Shown here: positions 61,500-64,000 of the stretch, one piece after another
Layout of the letters: every line of letters starts with the position of its first letter
How positions within the stretch are numbered: the stretch's first letter is position 1
Assembly: GCA_963691885.1 (NCBI GenBank)
Contig: OY829843.1
Coordinates: 4,774,001 to 4,838,000 of the forward strand
From: G963691885 sp963691885
Lineage (GTDB): Bacteria; Pseudomonadota; Alphaproteobacteria; UBA8366; Aestuariispiraceae
Direction of reading: 5' to 3'
Length of the DNA: 64,000 bases
Notes under the pieces: model-generated
What the model was told of the DNA's origin: nothing
The model's database searches: none
Seen by the model: only the letters and a program-made list of their open reading frames with translations
Position numbers and translations under genes: made by a program

Positions 61500-63560
61500 T
61501 CAGACCTTTTGCGGCTGTCTTTCCTTCACCGCCACACTCTGACGATTTGCCGTTCTTTTAAAGACGGGAAACGCCGGTTCCCGCTTTCGGTCATAGGAAG
61601 GTGTATCACGAAGGGGTCGGACGGCGCCCGGGCCTTCAAACATATCCGGAAAGAAAGAATTCAAGGTGGGATCCGACGGATCCCGATCAAGCAACAGACC
61701 AAGCGCCAATTCAGCGCGGGCAAGCGCGGGGTCTAGCGCAAGCGCCTGCTCAAGATGCAGGCGTGCGGCACCAGCAACATTCAGTTTCAGCAACACTTCC
61801 GCAAGGTCGCAATGATACCCCGCAATGAACGGCGCATGCCCCACAGCGAAGATACAACTTCGCAATTCGGTCTCGACATCCTCACGCAGACGGCTGAGCT
61901 TCGCCTTCATTGCATAAATCTCAGCGGCATCCGGATATTTCTCAATGAGCTTACCCAGTTCGACCCGTGCGTCCTGCAACTTAGCTTGTTCCATCAGGTC
62001 GCGAACGTTTTGCAGAATGCCGCTTATTTCCGCGTTATGCGTCGCCTCGCGTGCCCTGTTCTCAACGTCCCAGCGATCACAGCAACTTCGGCAGTGCAGC
62101 CGCAAAGCGTGCGGGTTTTCGGGCGGTATAATGCATTCACGATACTCGTTTTCAGCGCCGCAAGACGGGCATGTCCAATCGATATCATAACTGCTGGCGC
62201 CGCGCTCTTCATGATACCGGCTTTCTTCGAAACGATGCAGAATGCCAAGTTTGAGAAGCGCCCGACCTTGCGCCCAGAGCAGGGCTGTCATCAGGTCCAT
62301 ATTGCCATCGCTGATACCGGAAATATTCAGAAAAACCGGAAGTTCGATCGCGTAATTGACGCGATCGATGATCAACTCGTCCCGGACAGCGGCAATATAG
62401 TCAGGACTGCCCGGAAAGACCTGAAGACGTGTCAGGTTTATGGGAAAATGCCTGTTCTCTGCCCACCATTTCATCGATTCATTGGCAGTCTCCAGGGTCT
62501 CAGCAGTATCGCCAAAAATCAGGTTTCCCTGAATGCCAATTTGTTCTTGCTGCGTTTGTGCAAGAGACACCTCAATGCGTTCCTTCTTCGACTTCTTCAT
62601 CATGCTGATCAGGACCGATGGAGACATGCTTTCGATCCCATAGGAAATACTGACGCATCCGGACTCACGCAATGCCTTCAGGGTGATTTCGTCCGCAGAA
62701 TTGACATGCAATTGAACCATCCACAGAACGCCCAGCGGCTTGATACGTTCACAGAATTCCAGAAGTCGGGCTTTCCTCAAACTGAATAATTCGTCAATGA
62801 TTCCTACAAGATTGATATCGAACCGCTCAATCAGTTCCTCAAGTTCTTCGAAGACATCATCCAGCGGGCGCTCGCGATAGACCTTGCCCACCGGATGAAA
62901 ACAGAAAGTGCAGCTATAGGGGCAAGAGCGGCTGGTGATAATATCAATCGCGCGTGGCCGATTATCCGGCGCAGCCTGCAGGAAGTAGTGGTCCAGCGGA
63001 TTTTGCAGATGCAATTGTTCGCCAAAACCAAGGACCTCATAATTCGCCCGCGGAATCTCTGACAAATCCATCACGGCGGGACGCGCCGGATTCACCCTAA
63101 CCGTACCGGCTTCATCCCAGAAGACAATCCCCTTCACGTCTGCCAAAGTGTCACCGGCCGAAAGTACAGAGAGAAGCTCAACAATCGTTGCTTCCCCTTC
63201 GCCCACAACACCAACATCGATGTCCATAATTTCGGGTGCAACCTCGGCATCGCTGCTCACAACACCGCCACCGGCGACATTTAAAATTCCCGGTTTGGCG
63301 CGGCGTGCCGCAGAAAAAATCTCAGCTATACAGGGTAGAAAGGGTGAGAGTCCGCCCGTTGCACAAATGTCGGGTTGATGTTTTTCAATCGCCTCGGCGA
63401 CCAGCTGATCAACATCCCCTGCCCGCTGGTTCAGGTTTAGACCAACAATACCGTGTCCCGCGGACTCGACCGCTGCGGCGATATAGGCCAGCCCCAGCGG
63501 AAACTGATAGAATTCTCCGGGTTGAGCAACATAGCGCGGGACGACGATCAGGACCTTCAT
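61500..63560 (-). CDS. B12-binding-type radical SAM protein with TPR tail
   Basis: This 686-residue fusion protein has an N-terminal B12-binding-like Rossmann region (about 1-150; FPLGLAYIAAAVESAGH, VVGEGEAT) and a radical SAM core with Cys213, Cys217 and Cys220 in C-P-Y-S-C-T-F-C. A zinc-ribbon-like part has CPSCGAE and CRSCCDRW (about 480-515), followed by a TPR-type helical region (about 535-650). The C-terminal tail ends RKREPAFPVFKRTANRQS plus 11 residues. That tail is repeated in the TPR protein encoded just upstream. The protein may methylate or rearrange a sugar or lipid; substrate unknown. Confidence 0.85.
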   Translation of the reverse strand: MKVLIVVPRYVAQPGEFYQFPLGLAYIAAAVESAGHGIVGLNLNQRAGDVDQLVAEAIEKHQPDICATGGLSPFLPCIAEIFSAARRAKPGILNVAGGGVVSSDAEVAPEIMDIDVGVVGEGEATIVELLSVLSAGDTLADVKGIVFWDEAGTVRVNPARPAVMDLSEIPRANYEVLGFGEQLHLQNPLDHYFLQAAPDNRPRAIDIITSRSCPYSCTFCFHPVGKVYRERPLDDVFEELEELIERFDINLVGIIDELFSLRKARLLEFCERIKPLGVLWMVQLHVNSADEITLKALRESGCVSISYGIESMSPSVLISMMKKSKKERIEVSLAQTQQEQIGIQGNLIFGDTAETLETANESMKWWAENRHFPINLTRLQVFPGSPDYIAAVRDELIIDRVNYAIELPVFLNISGISDGNMDLMTALLWAQGRALLKLGILHRFEESRYHEERGASSYDIDWTCPSCGAENEYRECIIPPENPHALRLHCRSCCDRWDVENRAREATHNAEISGILQNVRDLMEQAKLQDARVELGKLIEKYPDAAEIYAMKAKLSRLREDVETELRSCIFAVGHAPFIAGYHCDLAEVLLKLNVAGAARLHLEQALALDPALARAELALGLLLDRDPSDPTLNSFFPDMFEGPGAVRPLRDTPSYDRKREPAFPVFKRTANRQSVAVKERQPQKV
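61536..61589 (-). other. Shared C-terminal tail, copy in radical SAM protein
   Basis: This encodes 18 residues, RKREPAFPVFKRTANRQS. It matches the tail at 63594-63647 in 16 of 18 residues, although 14 of 54 nucleotides differ. Conservation at the protein level with synonymous divergence suggests a functional peptide rather than a recent DNA duplication. Confidence 0.7.
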
Positions 63561-63572
63561 ATCCTACCCAAC

Positions 63573-64000
63573 CTATTCCGCCGGCACATTAAGGCTTTGG
63601 CGGTTTTCCGTTCGCTTGTAAACGGGGAATGCAGGTTCCCGCTTGCGTTCGAAGGCGCGCTTTTCCCGAGAGGGTCGATGGGGAGGATCTGCATCGGAAA
63701 ATGAAACGAAATATTGATCCGACAAGGCACTTCTGACCGGATCCTCTTCAATGCTCGCCAACCACGACCGCGCCGTTTCGTTTTCGGGATCCAGCTGCAA
63801 GACCTGTTTGAGATGCAACAACGCGCCCCCAACCGAGCCGGCTGATTCCAGCGCCTCTGCAAATGCCAGATGACGCACTGGATTGAATGGGTCATTTACA
63901 ACAGCGCGCGCACACCAATTAATCCATTCCCGCGGGTCGCCCAATTTCTGATACAGGCGTCCAAGCATCACGTAACCTTCTACATAGCCACGGGCTTTTG
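63573..64000 (-). CDS. TPR protein, 5' end outside the window
   Basis: The open frame runs from the right edge to a stop at 63573 and has no start in the window; the nearest ATG (63971) lies inside a TPR helix. Visible are TPR helices (YVEGYVMLGRLYQKLGD, RHLAFAEALESAGSVGGAL and HLKQVLQLDPENETARSWLA), then a basic region, and the C-terminal tail RKREPAFPVYKRTENRQS. It stops 13 bp before the radical SAM/TPR gene starts, so the two are in one operon. Function is unknown; TPRs suggest protein binding. The remainder upstream is not available. Confidence 0.75.
   Translation of the reverse strand, partial: KARGYVEGYVMLGRLYQKLGDPREWINWCARAVVNDPFNPVRHLAFAEALESAGSVGGALLHLKQVLQLDPENETARSWLASIEEDPVRSALSDQYFVSFSDADPPHRPSREKRAFERKREPAFPVYKRTENRQSLNVPAE
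63594..63647 (-). other. Shared C-terminal tail, copy in TPR protein
   Basis: This encodes RKREPAFPVYKRTENRQS, six residues from the C-terminus (LNVPAE follows). It is the partner of 61536-61589; substitutions are Phe to Tyr and Ala to Glu. Of 14 nucleotide differences I count 11 as synonymous. Confidence 0.7.

Noticed and set aside
61755..62789. 344-codon frame opposite the radical SAM/TPR gene
   Set aside because: Antisense shadow with no signal or motif.

Overview
The window reads as a chromosomal stretch of a GC-rich, probably marine alphaproteobacterium of Rhodospirillales type. Supporting signs are the housekeeping block ppx/gppA-rlmE-guaB-rsmB-guaA on one strand, a DmdA-type DMSP demethylase, a sulfatase, many LysR regulators and ugp-like uptake genes. 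The taxonomic placement is inference from gene content; no rRNA is present.

Layout. (1) 1-9.0 kb holds an FHA protein cut by the left edge, a sulfatase with a late frameshift, a DmdA-like enzyme, an MbnH/MbnP-like di-heme peroxidase and partner pair flanked by two GFA-fold zinc proteins, a LysR/PACE efflux pair and a small P-loop kinase. (2) 9.0-15.4 kb is a minus-strand ABC operon (ATPase, two permeases, binding protein, phosphodiesterase) that resembles glycerol-3-phosphate or glycerophosphodiester uptake, with a divergent LysR gene. (3) 15.4-29.0 kb carries a hybrid histidine kinase with a c-heme motif in its periplasmic part and a class III cyclase just upstream. It also holds a cytochrome c'/b561 pair with a DUF5519 protein, HxlR and YdhR genes, a DUF3179 protein and an isoquinoline-oxidoreductase-like molybdoenzyme pair with an AraC regulator. 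(4) 29.1-36.4 kb is an AT-rich accessory island. It has a truncated FkbM methyltransferase, an IS3 element split by an IS66 element, two small single-gene segments, and a guaA-type integrase broken by a second IS3 element. Three copies of the 3' end of guaA and two families of 11-bp tandem repeats show that this is a pile-up of elements integrated behind guaA. (5) 36.4-47.8 kb is core: guaA, rsmB, guaB, rlmE, ppx, tRNA-Gln(CUG), then a dehydrogenase, an enolase-superfamily enzyme, an aldo/keto reductase and a LysR gene. (6) 47.9-64.0 kb looks like a surface or flagellin glycan cluster. It has four radical SAM proteins, a hexapeptide acyltransferase, an SDR, a sulfotransferase, a GNAT protein, a glycosyltransferase, a large Maf/DUF115 protein and TPR proteins.

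The two observations most worth following are the guaA att-repeat array with its single-gene segments, and an 18-residue C-terminal tail shared by two adjacent proteins at the right end. In that tail 14 of 54 nucleotides differ but only two residues do.
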